NCBI GenBank assembly: GCA_010093485.1
Contig: MU001510.1
Span: 265,709-329,708, forward strand
Direction: 5' to 3'
From: Karstenula rhodostoma CBS 690.94
Taxonomy: Eukaryota > Ascomycota > Dothideomycetes > Pleosporales > Didymosphaeriaceae
Length of the DNA: 64,000 nucleotides
Position 1 is the stretch's first letter; each line of letters opens with the position of its first letter. Below, piece after piece: positions 49,015 to 60,544 of the stretch. The position numbers were made by a program, and so were the translations under genes. The notes below the pieces were generated by a model. The model had not been told where the DNA came from. It made no database searches and saw nothing but the letters and a program-made list of their open reading frames with translations.

Positions 49015-50411
49015 ATGAAGCTGCACCCCCACCCCTTCTCAGCGCTCTTCTCCCTGTTCATCTCCCTCGCCACCACAAGTCCCACCGAACCCGACCCCAT
49101 CGGCCAAAGCCCCCAGATCCAAGACGGCCTCCTAGTCCGCGCCCCGACAGCGTGTCCAGTGGTGCAGGATGGACTCACTTCCACCACGTTCCCCTGGACA
49201 CATGCGCCTACGTGCCTGCCGCTCGTTTTGCCCGTGGAGCCGCACGGTGGGCGGCACGGTACGTACTGCGTGTACACGAACGCTGCGTTCAACGACGGGC
49301 GGGGCATCTCCATTGTGAGCAGTCCGGAGAGCGCGGCCGAGCTCGCTCGCGAGGTGTGGGAGACGGGAGTGGGGCGGGAGAGAGCGGAGGGGGGTCTGTG
49401 GGAGGCGAGGGATGTGGAGGGGAAGGGCGTCGGACTGTTTGCCAAGAGACCGATTGATTCTGGGGAGACGGTAATTTTAGAGAGTCCGGTGGTGGTGGTT
49501 GCGAGGGAGGTGCTGGGGAGCGTGAGTTCTTCACGGAGGAGGGTGCTGCTTGAGAGGGCGGTGGGGCAGTTGCCTGAGCGGACGAGGGAGATGGTGACGG
49601 CGCTGAGTCGGCGAGGGGGCGAGAGCGAGGTCGAGGATATCGTCAATGTGAATGCGGTGGGGGCGAAGGTCTGGGATGGGACGAGTCATTTGCTCGTGGT
49701 GCCTGAGGCGGCGGTATGCTTCTCCTCTCCCCTTCTTCAATCCGTGTCCGTCAATAAAGTAACCCCACACTAACGCCACAGCCCCAGCGCATCAACCACG
49801 CCTGCCGCCCAAACGCCTACTACCGCTTCTCGGACGCCACCCTGACCCTCACCGTCTTCGCCCTCGCCCCCATCCCCCCCGGCCACGAGCTAACCTTCAG
49901 CTACGGTTTTTCCCTCTCTCCTTTCTCCGCCCGCACCGCCGCTCTCAAAGAAACATGGGGTTTCACATGCACATGCCCCCTCTGCTCTTCCTCACCCACC
50001 AACATCTCCCTCTCCGACACCCGCCTCGCCGACATCGCGGGGCTCAAAACCGCGCTCCCGACGTCTCTAGAGGACATCCCGCAGTACATTGCACTGATCC
50101 CGCGGCTGGTGGCGCTGCTGGAGGAGGAGGGGCTGTACGCGGAGTTGCCCATGTACGAGGAGATTTTGGCGTATGCGTGGAGTGCGGTTGGGGAGGAGGG
50201 GAGGGCGAGAGCGTGGGCGGAGAGGGCGGGCGTGCATTGGGGGATTGTGGCTGGGAAGGATAGTTGGGAGGCGCGGAGGTGCGAGGAGTTGGCGGCGGAC
50301 GTGAAGGGGCATTATACTTGGGGCACGTGGGAGGGGGATATTTGGGAGGCTGTGGGCAAGGGACATCCGTGGGATGAGCGGGAGGGTGATGATCATGATC
50401 ATGAGCATTGA
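49015..50411 (+). CDS. SET-domain protein with hydrophobic N-terminus
   Basis: Predicted 442 aa from exons 49,015-49,713 and 49,782-50,411 around a 68 bp intron. The core has GLWEARDVEGKGVGLFAK near residue 130, RINHACRPNAYYRF with the NHxC motif, HELTFSYGFSLSP and WGFTCTCPLC, the Cys-rich post-SET part. This is the order of SMYD-like fungal SET proteins, which methylate lysines on histone or other proteins. Uncommonly, the first 25 residues (MKLHPHPFSALFSLFISLAT) look like a signal peptide or membrane anchor. The catalytic lysine substrate is unknown. The C-terminus ends in a His/Asp run (GDDHDHEH). No intron is assumed after HELTFSY because the frame continues into conserved sequence. Confidence 0.85.
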
Positions 50412-50808
50412 GTTTGGATGGGGTCATGGATGCCATCGTTTTGGTCTGTTATCGGAAGTATCAAGGACAGAGCATGTTTCGTTGGCGTTGCGGGTTACCG
50501 AACACACTTGTGGTCTGCACACCCATGAACCACTTAGCATACTTTGAGAGACACGCAGTTATTAAAATATGGATGAGCATTACATAAACAGTGCGGCTAT
50601 ACAACGCTCTGCGAAACTATGCCATGGTATTAAGTCGCCCTTAAAACGCCTCAAACAATGTCTCCACGCCGCTGTGCCAAATACAATGCCGCACATGCAT
50701 GCCATCAGCACTCATACTGCCCTCCTCACGCAAGGAAGAAACTCTCCTCCCAGCCACCGCCCCTCACCCTCACCAACTGCAAACCCCCGCCCCATTCGTA
50801 TGAAGACC
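50412..50808. other. Convergent 3' intergenic region
   Basis: About 400 bp separate the converging SET and flippase stop codons. Frames on the plus strand through 51,201 are antisense to the flippase C-terminus and are not supported. Confidence 0.4.
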
Positions 50809-53800
50809 CTATTCTCGCACACGCCCATACCCTCGCGACAGAATCCGATTAATCTCATCGCCTTCCATCTCCGCGCCAATCGTGCCCCTGCCCTCGAGCC
50901 GCGCCTCGCCCGGCCCACTGTCCCTATTCCGCAGCATCTCCCTGACCTGCTCCTCGCGGCTATCCTCCTCATTCTGCTTCAGCAGATCTACGACCTTCTT
51001 CGCCGCATCCTCCTTCCTCTTCTCCTGGTTCGTCGCGCGGTCCCAGCCCAGCTGCAGCTCCTCGGCGGCGGCCTCCTCGAACCTTCTCTTAACCTCCGGA
51101 TCCTTTTCCAGCGCCTGGAACACGTCTTCGTCTGTGGTGATGAAGGCCGCGCGGAGGGAGGCGACCGCGAACTCGAAGACGTGCACGGAGGCGAGGATTA
51201 GGATGAGGGTGAGCCACCAGGTGAAGGAGCGGCCGAAGGAGGTGAAGAAGGCATCGCGGACGAAGTAGATGGGCGTGCCGATGGGGTAGGCGGCGGCGAG
51301 GATGATGTTCCAGAGGAACCAGCCGCCGATGGAGAGGACGAGGGCGACGAGGTTGGTGGTGGTTTTGGAGTGGGTTTCGAGGAATCTGGGGGGATGTTAG
51401 CTCACGAGGTTGAGGAGAGGAGGAAAGGGAGAGGGGCACATACTGCAGCTTCGTGTTGATCAGGACAACGCAGGCGGTGAAGGTGATGCTGCCGAGAGCG
51501 AAGATGGAATTGTCTTCTGTAAAGTGCGCTTGTCCATAGAAACCCAGCATGCAGAAGTAGATGACCATTGCCTCGGCGCTTGCCATGAACATCCACCCTA
51601 GATAGACCTTGAAATTGAAGCCGCCATTGCGCTGGCCTTTGGTGTAAAGCTCCGGCACAGCGAGGAGGGTGGAAGCGGAGAGATCTTTTTCGAAGATTCC
51701 CATAAAAATAACTGCGAGCGAGGTAAAGAGTGTGTTGAAGGTGGCGAGGGACCAGGACTCGTAGAGTGACGTGCCAGTGTAGCCCGCGGAGCGTTGGTAG
51801 AGAGCTTGTGTGAGGTAGAACAACTATTTCATCCGTTAGCAACAACGTTACGTGTAAAAAGGGATAAGCGGGCATACCATTTCTTTCCAGAACGTGCCGA
51901 CAGTGTACTTGCACGTCCGCAGGTAGTTCCACCTGCCATGCACAAGCAGCAGCTTGGTCAGGAATCTGAACTGCGCGATCGAGTAATCGCTGGTTCGAGC
52001 GGCTTGCAAGCCTTCTTTTCCAGTGATTCCGATACCCACGTGTGCCTCCTGTATCATGGCAATGTCGTTTGCACCATCACCGATGGCGAGGGTTATGCTC
52101 TTCTTGACGCGCTTGCGGATGTTCTTTACGAGACTAGCCTTCTGAGATGGGGATGCGCGACAACAAATCACCGAGTTTGCCAGGATAGCCAAGTCGTAGA
52201 AGAGAAGTTTCAACGGCTCAATTTCGCTGATCTGGGCGAGTGTCTGTCCGTCGATGACAATAACGGAATGAGGTACGTTTCCGCTGTTGATGGCTAGCAC
52301 AGCCGCACCCATGCTCTGCTCGACTTCTCCAGTCTCGTGATCCAGGACGGTAACCGTGGAGTATTCCTTGATCAAACGGCAGGAATAGCCAATGTTGATG
52401 GCGGTCTCCCGCTTGTCGCCCGTCAACATCCACATCTTGATGTTCGCTCTGCGCAGTTTGTCAATAGCTTCGGGAACGCCCTTTTGCAACTTGTCTTCGA
52501 TGGCAGTCGCAGCGCACAGCTCGAGCTCCTGTTCGATCATATCACCAGATGCTTCGATGAGCTTTGCGCGGTCGACAAGACTCGTTGTCGCATCCAGGTG
52601 GGCCTTCTTCCAGGTCGCATACTCGTCCTCGTCAAGGAAACGGTAACCGTAGAGCAAAGTACGCAAGCCCTCCGTAGCAAAGTCGTTTATGTGCTGCAGA
52701 CACCGTTCGATGACAGCCGATTCATCAGCTGCGACATTCTCATCTACCATCTCCTCCATCTCCTCCAATTGCAGTGAGCTTCTGGTTTCCGAGATAGCCA
52801 GAGACATTCTACCGACAGCGACCGAAGACTGGCGTGGTGTTTGCACAGGCGAGTTTTCGTCGATGGACTCAATCTCATAGTGGTCATTCTCACGCTCACG
52901 CAGCCACTGATCCACATCGCGCACCTGCTGGAGAGAACTTCTGCCAGTGTTCGATCGACCTATACCACCAAGGCTGGGGCGTCCTAGCGAGGATCTTCCC
53001 GTGAGACTAGCACGGGCGTTTTGCGAGAAGCTCTTGCGGCCGCCCACGCTGCTCTTGCGTTCAAGCTGTTCACTCATGCGCGCAATTGCGTGCTGTGCTT
53101 CCATGGTCTTCCGTTTGTTCGCACGCCTCTCAATGTCGACCATCTTCTTGTTTGCCAGGGTAGCCATCTTCAAACGTTGCATGACAATGGAATCTGCGCC
53201 CTTGCACAATATGCAGATCCTCCGATCCGGGAAGCGAACAACAATCGACATCCGTTTGCGTTTGCTAGAGAACTCAATCACGTCAAGAACTTCGTATGTT
53301 TCCACGACCGGTTCGCCACCTGTCCCTGCGGGCATGGTTTTGAGGGTAATGGTGTGCACGTCGCGATTGATGAGAAGGAAGCCCATGTCCTGCGCAGCCT
53401 GCACAAGCGCGAGCTCATCCGGGGAGGAAGCCATGAATTGTGTCTTTCCGTCCTCTTGCACTTCGGGAAGACAGGTGTGGCACAGGGCAAGTGACAGAAG
53501 AAACATGCGAGCCTTTTTCGAGAACGGAGTATGCGGTCGGCGCTGAATGTAGCGTAGCATGTCTTGAGTGCGTAGCTCACGCTGCGATTTGGTAGGTCTT
53601 GCTGAGGACTTCCATTGCGTCTCTTGTAGCTCCTCACCTGTACCTGCAATCGGATCTTCCTCTTCTACAACCGGAGTCGGAGGCGCAAGAGGTGGTTGTA
53701 CGTCTTTGGCCGACCGCATGCTCTTTCTGATCGGCTGTTTGCCCTTCTTCCTCTGCTTGTGCTTAAGAATCGTTTTCTGCGTTTCTTGCAAGTCTGCGTC

Positions 53801-55972
53801 GTGCAGCCACGCAGCTCCAGCTACGCTCAGCTTGCGGAATTTCATGGAGTTATCGGTAAGCGTTCCGGTCTTGTCCGAGAAAATGTAGCTGATCTGCCCT
53901 AGCTCTTCATTGATGGTCGATGTGCGTGGCTCGCAGGGCGTATCTGATACCGGGTCATACATGTCAATATCTATGTGAAGGAAGTACATCTGGAACACTT
54001 TGACAATCTCCAGACTGACATAGAGCGATAGCGGAATCATGGTGTTGAACATTATCACAAACGCCGTGAAACTCGGGAAGAACGACACAGACTGTCCGCC
54101 AAGGTAAAAGGCATCGTCCTCGTTGCTTCGCCATATCCTATAAGCGACAGTGTTGAAGATGGATAGGAGGATGACGAAGACCACGATAAGTATAACTATG
54201 CGATTGACCAGAGTTTGTAGTGCCGGGGCCTTGATGCGGGGGTTTTTGATCGCGTTCATTCGAATGCGACATTCTTCGCCTGAGTAAATAACCATGCCCA
54301 CAGCATCTGGAGTATTGCGAAGTATACTGCCCCGGAAAATGATTTCATTCAGGGTCAAAGGTGCCGTCTTGCCGTCTACTGCAACCCTGCCCTCAAAGCT
54401 GTATAGATCCTGATTTGGATCTTCCACAACGAAGCGAGCATCACAGGTAAGGATATCCGCCTGGCTGTGAATGATCTTTGTCATTGAGGCTGTCGTTTGT
54501 TTGCTCTTCAGGTTCGTCTCTCCGTCCAAGGCCATGGTCTCCACGAATGCGACGTTGTTCTCTCCGCTCGTGTGCAGGAGAGCCAGATCAGCCGGTGCAG
54601 CATCGTTGCGGTCTAGTTTGACGATATCTCCCACGTTGAGATCCTGCCACTTGATCGTTTCCCAATGCAACTGGTCGGTTATCGTAGAGCTCCGATCCAC
54701 ATCATCTGCATGATTAGTCGTGGCCCTATTTGCACGAAGGACTTGGGTTTCCCGGTTGTTCTCTGCTTTATCAAGCCGATATCGTCTCAGATCGTCGTAA
54801 CCTTCCTTGGCAATGGCAATGGTGACAAAAACTAGAAGGGGAGCAATGGTCGTGTACGTTCCGGTGGTACTCAGGCCGGGTATCATCTGAAGAATACTAA
54901 TACACAGAAAATAGAAATTGGCAAGCTTGGAGAATTGAGCAATCAATTGCCGCGGTACAAAGTTCCACGCGGAATAACGAGTCGAGCGGATCCAATTAGT
55001 CATGAATGGCTGGTTCGTCCGCTCATCCGTCAGAGGTTCCTTTCGGGAGGGGTCCAGGTCAATGTGGCGTCCATCCTTGCTGGGGGGCACATCTTTGATT
55101 CGCAGGATGAACTTCTTCGCTTGAATACCGAAAGCTTTGGCTTGTTGTATGTAACCTGACCCCTTCTCCTTGTTTTGCAGCCATGTGTCGTAGTTTGCAA
55201 GTGCGATGGGTCCCTTTCCGAACTTCGTCTTGGGTGGGCTGGACGGGTAGGATGGCGCCTCCGCAAAATCGACATGAGCGGGAGAGATTGATACGGTCGC
55301 GTCTCCAGTTTTGTTGGTGGTGTGCGTGTTGTCCGAGCCCTCCACCTGGCCAGAGCCAATTCCTCCTACCGAAGACCCTGAGGTTTCTTCTAACTCAATG
55401 GACGTTCCGGGAGACCGAGCTTGTTCGTGAACATTCCTCCTGAAGAGCGCGCTGCGTAGCGAGTAGCCGCGGTTACGGCTCGTTGGCGACAGAAGTGATT
55501 GAGCATTGCGCGGCGGTAGAGGTGATATACCGGACGGCGAGGGGGAAGCGCTCGGTGCTGAAGCCGACGATGCTTCCACAGCTACTTCGTGTGTATCGAC
55601 TGTAAGGTCCGGCGTACCAGGGCGATTCTTCGCACCCCCCGCTGTTCCCGCCTGTGCAGCCTCGGAGGTGGCCGTCGCGGGCCTCGATCGTTGAGCCGGA
55701 CCATGGCGTTCGATATCGGTAGAGAAGCGGACGCGCGGCGCGTTGTCGGTCGAGAGTCGCGATACCAATGGCCTCGAAAAGCCTTCCAAGGCCGAAGACT
55801 GCGAGGCAGGCACGTCGACATTGGTCGCGGAGGATAGCGGCGCATCGTGCTGGGCCGGCGTGTCCATGGCAGCGGCTGACACACCCAGGCCGTCGTCGTC
55901 AACATGGTCTCCGTGATGGGACATGGACCGTCTGCGAATCTCTCCGCCCGCGCCGTCGTCGCCAGCGGCCAT
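50809..55972 (-). CDS. P4-type ATPase, Dnf3-type phospholipid flippase
   Basis: Predicted 1,683 aa from exons 55,972-51,878, 51,823-51,444 and 51,385-50,809; introns are 54 and 58 bp. The P4 hallmarks are complete: MALDGETNLKSK (about residue 480), FSDKTGTLTDNSM with the phosphorylated Asp (about 697), MLTGDKRETAINIGYS (about 1,186) and AIGDGANDIAMIQEAHVG (about 1,300). About ten membrane segments surround these. A 250-residue acidic and Ser-rich N-terminal tail and large inserts in the nucleotide-binding domain (basic, serine-rich, with RSSLGRPSLGGIGR-like runs) give the length and match the yeast Dnf3 group better than Drs2 or Dnf1/2. It flips lipids in endomembranes. The C-terminal coiled region (EELQLGWDRATNQEKRKED) is basic/acidic. 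Confidence 0.9.
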
Positions 55973-57206
55973 GGCGAGAAATCATCCGGTCTGCGCAACA
56001 ACCGCAGGTGCGAGAAGTCGTCCGGGGACTGCGGTAGCGGAGCTTGGCTGGCTGCCGAGGGCTTGTCGACGGGGCGCGGCAGGTGTTAGGCGGCGGAGGC
56101 GAAGAGCTGGACGCGGAGCATGGCATCGGCCTCGACGATGCTGCAGAAAGAGCCACGAGCCGCGAGCCTGCAGGTCGACGGTGAAGCTGCACCAACGGTC
56201 CGTCTGGGGGCCGCAAGCCGCAAGCCGCAACGGGCCAGCCTCTAGCTCAGTTTGTGCCCTACCTTCCACGCGATCCTACATGTTGTAATTTGCCATGCGT
56301 CCTCCTCTGACGTAGCCAACCCCGTCCCCACGTCCCCACGTCCCCAACCTTTGTCCGCCAAACCTTCACCTTGTTTCAGCAGACGCGCGCAACATCCTCT
56401 CGCGCAGTCCCGTGGTCGTCGCACCCGCACGTGCTGTCTTGCTTCTGCTTCTGTCACTTGGTATTTCCGGAGAGGCATCCGCACACAATCCTCCGGGCGC
56501 CCGCAATATCCACGTCTCACACCGACATGGAGTTGCGCCGTCGCTACCATATGCACCAGCCAGATGAATGATGCCTGTCAACCTGAATACAATTATCAAT
56601 GCTAAACTATGCTATGCACGACAGGTATGCACCCGACAAAGACGCCGTCCATGCCCACCAGCAAACAGCCCGCCTGAGGTGAAGCTGTTGCTCGAGCACT
56701 AAACAACCAACACCAATAGCGGTTCCCACCATCGTGAGGTTGTCGCTTCCCACATTCGCAAGCACATGGTGTCCCGATTTCCTTCGCGAATTAAAACAAC
56801 GAGGAACAGCGGCCAGCCACATTATCATGTGCAGAAAGACCCTCGATTGCAAGCTTGACTACTCAACTATGCAAAAGAGTCCTTCCTCTTCCTCCTTCTC
56901 CGTCGCTAGCAATGTCCCCTATCGGTGCACTTCACCAATCCTCCTGTCCGCCACTATTAAAAAGCCCAGAAGCTTCGCAAACTCCACTGCAACTCCAGAG
57001 TAAATCTCCTGTCCAAAGGCCGAGCGCAGTCTGTGTTCTGCAATGTAGAAGATGAGGTGGTATCCGAGTCGTGACGCTTCATTAGGTATGAGTATGGAAT
57101 ACGAATTCTCGAGAATATGAGGACGAGCGCCGTGCAATATGCGGTTAGATAAAAAGGTGCATCCGGTTATGATGATGATGTCGAAAAGGAATTAACGTCC
57201 GCCCGC
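55973..57206. promoter_or_regulatory. Upstream region of the flippase gene
   Basis: About 1.2 kb between the flippase start codon and the samB stop codon; both genes are on the minus strand. CCCCACGT is repeated near 56,328-56,347. Short frames on both strands have no family resemblance. The 5' UTR and promoter of the flippase should lie on the left of this stretch. Confidence 0.4.
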
Positions 57207-59057
57207 CTAGTTCGCTGCTACGCACCAGTGTCGGTGGTACACCCACGCGCTCTTCTGGCACTCCTTGCTGCAGTACTTTGTGCGTCGGCAGCGGCGGCAC
57301 TTGGCAAATTGTCGTGTGTACTCTTCCCACTTGCCACATTGGTAGTACGCGCACTGACGGATCCCTCCTCGCGAATCGTCTTTCCTGCAGAGGTTTCGCA
57401 TGACAACGCTAGCCCAGTACTGCATGTCCGACGTGTGGTGTCGTACGGTAAACTTTTCCACAAGAGGAAAGATGTTGAAGTCATCTGGCAACTCGTACTC
57501 TTCCAACTCTTCCTCGTCCTCTGCCATTGGCGAAGAGCTCTCCGTCTCTCCGTCGAGTAGCTGCAGATCACTGCCAATCTTGAGTTTAGGAACCAGGTGC
57601 GAGTTCTGGAAGTAGGAACGCAAGTTGCAGTACTTTGAGACGTAGGCTAACAACTGCAGGGACATCAAAACGTCTTCGTCTCGGGGCATGGCGGCCAATG
57701 CACCGGCTGTGGCTGATGTTCGGTCCTGAGTGTAGCGAGGGTACCACGGTGGAGGAGGGTTGGTGTTCACTACGTTGATTGCAGGTTGGACGGGAGAGAA
57801 ACCACCAATGGGTGCAGTCGCCTGCGTTGTGGGGTTTATCAAGCTTCCGTCCAGAGCAGGGCGGTGGGTAATGTTGAACATTTCGTGGTTCTCGTCTGCG
57901 GCATCGGATGGTGCTGCAATGGGTACTGGTGTAGCTCCTGCGTCCAACATCTCTGCATTGTCGACAATGTCTGACATGTTGATGTCGTTGTTCTGGATGC
58001 CGACGATCGGCTCGCTCACAGCGGTACCAGCCGTTGTGGTTGCCTCGGCAGCAATATCATCTTGTTGAGCGTCGAGATCAGACTCGCCGGACATGGACAG
58101 CTGGTGACGGATAGAAGGGCGACGCCGAACACGTGCAGTGGTGGCGCGGGGGCTGCCTTGGCGCGCTTGTGCGGCGCCTGGTGTGGTAGGAGACTCGGGT
58201 TGGGAGGTAATCTCCCCCTGCAACGCAGGAAGCATGGAGGGCAACCGATCGGCATCCCGCACTGGCCTCAAGGTAAAGTTCTCGGTTGTCTCCATGGTCG
58301 GAAGAGCAGACACAAGCGGCTGGCCAATGTTGCGAGTGTTTGTGCCGACAGGACCAAAGAGCTGTGCTCTGTTCTCGTGGCTCCTGTGGTGGTGATGGTG
58401 CGGTGGGCGCCCGCGAGTGAACGAGGTACGCTCAGGCGGTGAGCTCAGAGAAAAGGCTGGCGTGGGTGTGATGTCGCCATTCTGTGACTCCAACGGCACC
58501 TGGTTGTGGTTGAACGCCTGGGGGATCTCGATGGGAGGCGGCACGGCACGTCGAGTACGTTCAGCCCTGTGTCCTGAGCTGGATGCGATCTCGCCGGAAC
58601 GAGAGGAGTGGTGACGGCTGGAGGTGCCGAGGCGGGCGTTCCTTCGCAGCTCTGCTTCGGCTCGCTCTCTGCATTTGTCCACTACCTTGATGTAGTTGTC
58701 GAGGATGGTAGCGATGACAGGCACCATGTCGGCCTCGACCACACGCGTCCGGACATTCTCTGAGCCACGTACGCCAATGTTGAAGATGCACTGGAAGGCA
58801 AGGTTCCATTTCCACATGTCCATCATGTCCTTGCTCCTGCCCTCCTTGAGGATACATATCAGCCGCTCGATGCCGCCATCGACGGTAAGGATGTCGCGTA
58901 TCCGCGCAGAGGATGTGGTAAGGTATGCAAGGTGGTTGAGGGAGTTGATGAGCGGGAGGGTCGAGGTGCAGTCAAGGGCACGGCGGTCGTAGAGGGCAGT
59001 CGTGATGTTGACAGAGGCCTTGTTGGCGTTGGGGATGGAGAAGTTGACTTCACGCAT
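57207..59057 (-). CDS. samB: MYND zinc-finger protein SamB (Mub1 family)
   Basis: An intronless 616 aa protein. The N-terminus MREVNFSIPNANKASVNITT, INSLNHLAYLTTSSARIRDI and WKWNLAFQCIFNIGVRGSEN match the armadillo-like N-terminal domain of Aspergillus SamB and yeast Mub1. Residues about 570-612 are the MYND finger, CAYYQCGKWEEYTRQFAKCR followed by CRRTKYCSKECQKSAWVYHRHWC. The middle is a long, poorly ordered, Pro/Ser/Thr-rich stretch. SamB is needed for normal conidiophore development in Aspergillus, and yeast Mub1 helps Ubr2-dependent degradation of Rpn4; whether the same roles apply here is inferred. It is divergent from the CorA-like gene across a 1.5 kb shared upstream region. Confidence 0.95.
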   Translation of the reverse strand: MREVNFSIPNANKASVNITTALYDRRALDCTSTLPLINSLNHLAYLTTSSARIRDILTVDGGIERLICILKEGRSKDMMDMWKWNLAFQCIFNIGVRGSENVRTRVVEADMVPVIATILDNYIKVVDKCRERAEAELRRNARLGTSSRHHSSRSGEIASSSGHRAERTRRAVPPPIEIPQAFNHNQVPLESQNGDITPTPAFSLSSPPERTSFTRGRPPHHHHHRSHENRAQLFGPVGTNTRNIGQPLVSALPTMETTENFTLRPVRDADRLPSMLPALQGEITSQPESPTTPGAAQARQGSPRATTARVRRRPSIRHQLSMSGESDLDAQQDDIAAEATTTAGTAVSEPIVGIQNNDINMSDIVDNAEMLDAGATPVPIAAPSDAADENHEMFNITHRPALDGSLINPTTQATAPIGGFSPVQPAINVVNTNPPPPWYPRYTQDRTSATAGALAAMPRDEDVLMSLQLLAYVSKYCNLRSYFQNSHLVPKLKIGSDLQLLDGETESSSPMAEDEEELEEYELPDDFNIFPLVEKFTVRHHTSDMQYWASVVMRNLCRKDDSRGGIRQCAYYQCGKWEEYTRQFAKCRRCRRTKYCSKECQKSAWVYHRHWCVAAN

Positions 59058-60544
59058 GGTTGCGGTTCGTTGGCGTGGCAGACGGAGGGTGGCCGCAGCT
59101 CAGGCGATGGGATGGGAGGGACAGGACGTGACGGGACGTGAAAAAGCGTCTCGGTCGCCAAGTCGCGTGCGTGGATCAGCCCACAGGCAGTCGGACTCTT
59201 CCGAGCCTTGAAAGGGGTGTCTAAATGGCCGGCCGCGGGAGATGAGGTGTTTGCTATGCGTCAGAGCGCAGGCCACGGCAGGAGCAATGCAGCGTCGCTC
59301 GAGTCGTCCGAGGTGCGTGACCAGGGCGTGGCGGCGGGGGGGGGGCAGGGAGCAAAGGGCGGCGGTGGGCTCGCACTGGGCAAAGGCGGGGTCGGGTGGG
59401 CGTGGGCTATGGACTATGTATGTTGTCGATGAGGCTGCTTGGGATGGATGGAGAGGAGAAGCACCAGTAGCGGTGGTGGTCGAGTGGAGTGGAGGTGGCG
59501 GCTAGCCGGTGTGCTTGGTGCTTTGGTCTGGGCAGTGAGAGAAGCTAATTTCACCTTATCTGATGCGGAAACACCACCCAGACCACTCAGCCAGGCTACC
59601 CTAATGTCCGGAGGCGCGCCGCGCGGTGCTCCCAGTCTGCGGCCGCCGTGAGTGGTCTTGGTCTTGCAGTCAGCGCTTTTTTGTTGTTGCGAGCGCGTGT
59701 TTTGCGGCGGCGTTGGGCGTGTGAATTTAGCAGCTGCGCAGCACCTGGCAGCCGACAAAGGGACCGCCTGGGCATCGTGGCGCCTCTGAAACCCTGCCAT
59801 GGCGCCGATCCGGACTCGACGAGGCAAATTTGCTGCGCGGCCAGCTGGAGGAGGAGACGTGCAAGTGTGCAAGTGTGCAAGTGTGCAAGAGTCTGCCGGC
59901 GAGCCCTCGACGCTATGCCTTCTAGCTACGGGTAGACGCGCTGTCAGTGTGAACGTGCAGTCCACGGTAGCACGCATACGCACCGTCGCGTCGGGAAGGA
60001 TCCCACCTTCACGCACGGCGAGCCTGTCCTGTTCGGCCCGCCTTCTCGAGCTGCGCTTCTGCTGCCGGCTCGCGGGCCTTCTTACTAACATATACTAAAC
60101 ATAGGACCGTTCGGGGCCTTGCATTCGCCCGCCCTCGATTGGCTGCCTGCTCCCGACGACGGCTGTCCAGAAATGCCGTCAAAGCTCTGGCCCACTCCCC
60201 ACCGCAGCCATCGTTGGCGCCTTCAGCTGGACCTTTGGTCGCGGGCTCGACAAGTTCCAGTGCATGTAACGAGCACATAGGGGCGTCTCACCGCAGTCCC
60301 CGGCGTGCTTCGCGACTCTTCTTTCGCTGACGCTCCTTCCACTTGGTCCTTTTTTCCGCCCTCGCGACTGCCCAACGCAACCGAAATTTATTTGCACCAC
60401 GCCTGAGACCGCGACACGCCCTGCCGCAACCACCACTCCTTACTACATGGCTTAACCTGGCGACCATATTAATCTCCCTCAGCTCCAGATACTTTTGATA
60501 GCGCGCGACTGTTCGCCGAGTCTTGACCGTCTAAACCATACACC
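59058..60544. promoter_or_regulatory. Shared 1.5 kb divergent upstream region
   Basis: Start codons at 59,057 (minus) and 60,545 (plus) diverge. A G-run of about ten bases lies near 59,336-59,345, and a short tandem repeat at 59,859-59,890. No convincing gene is present; the 225-codon minus frame at 59,414-60,091 is low complexity and unsupported. CT-rich tracts precede the CorA start (about 60,330-60,540). Confidence 0.5.
59859..59890. repeat. Four tandem copies of GTGCAAGT
   Basis: GTGCAAGT is repeated four times (last unit GTGCAAGA) in the region between samB and the CorA-like gene. A short, slippage-prone tract with no known role. Confidence 0.9.

Noticed and set aside
50569..51201. 210-codon plus-strand frame
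   Set aside because: Antisense to the flippase C-terminal exon, which continues the P4-ATPase membrane segments in frame.
59414..60091. 225-codon minus-strand frame in the samB/CorA intergenic region
   Set aside because: Low complexity, starts and ends in regions of simple repeats, with no recognisable domain or splice context.
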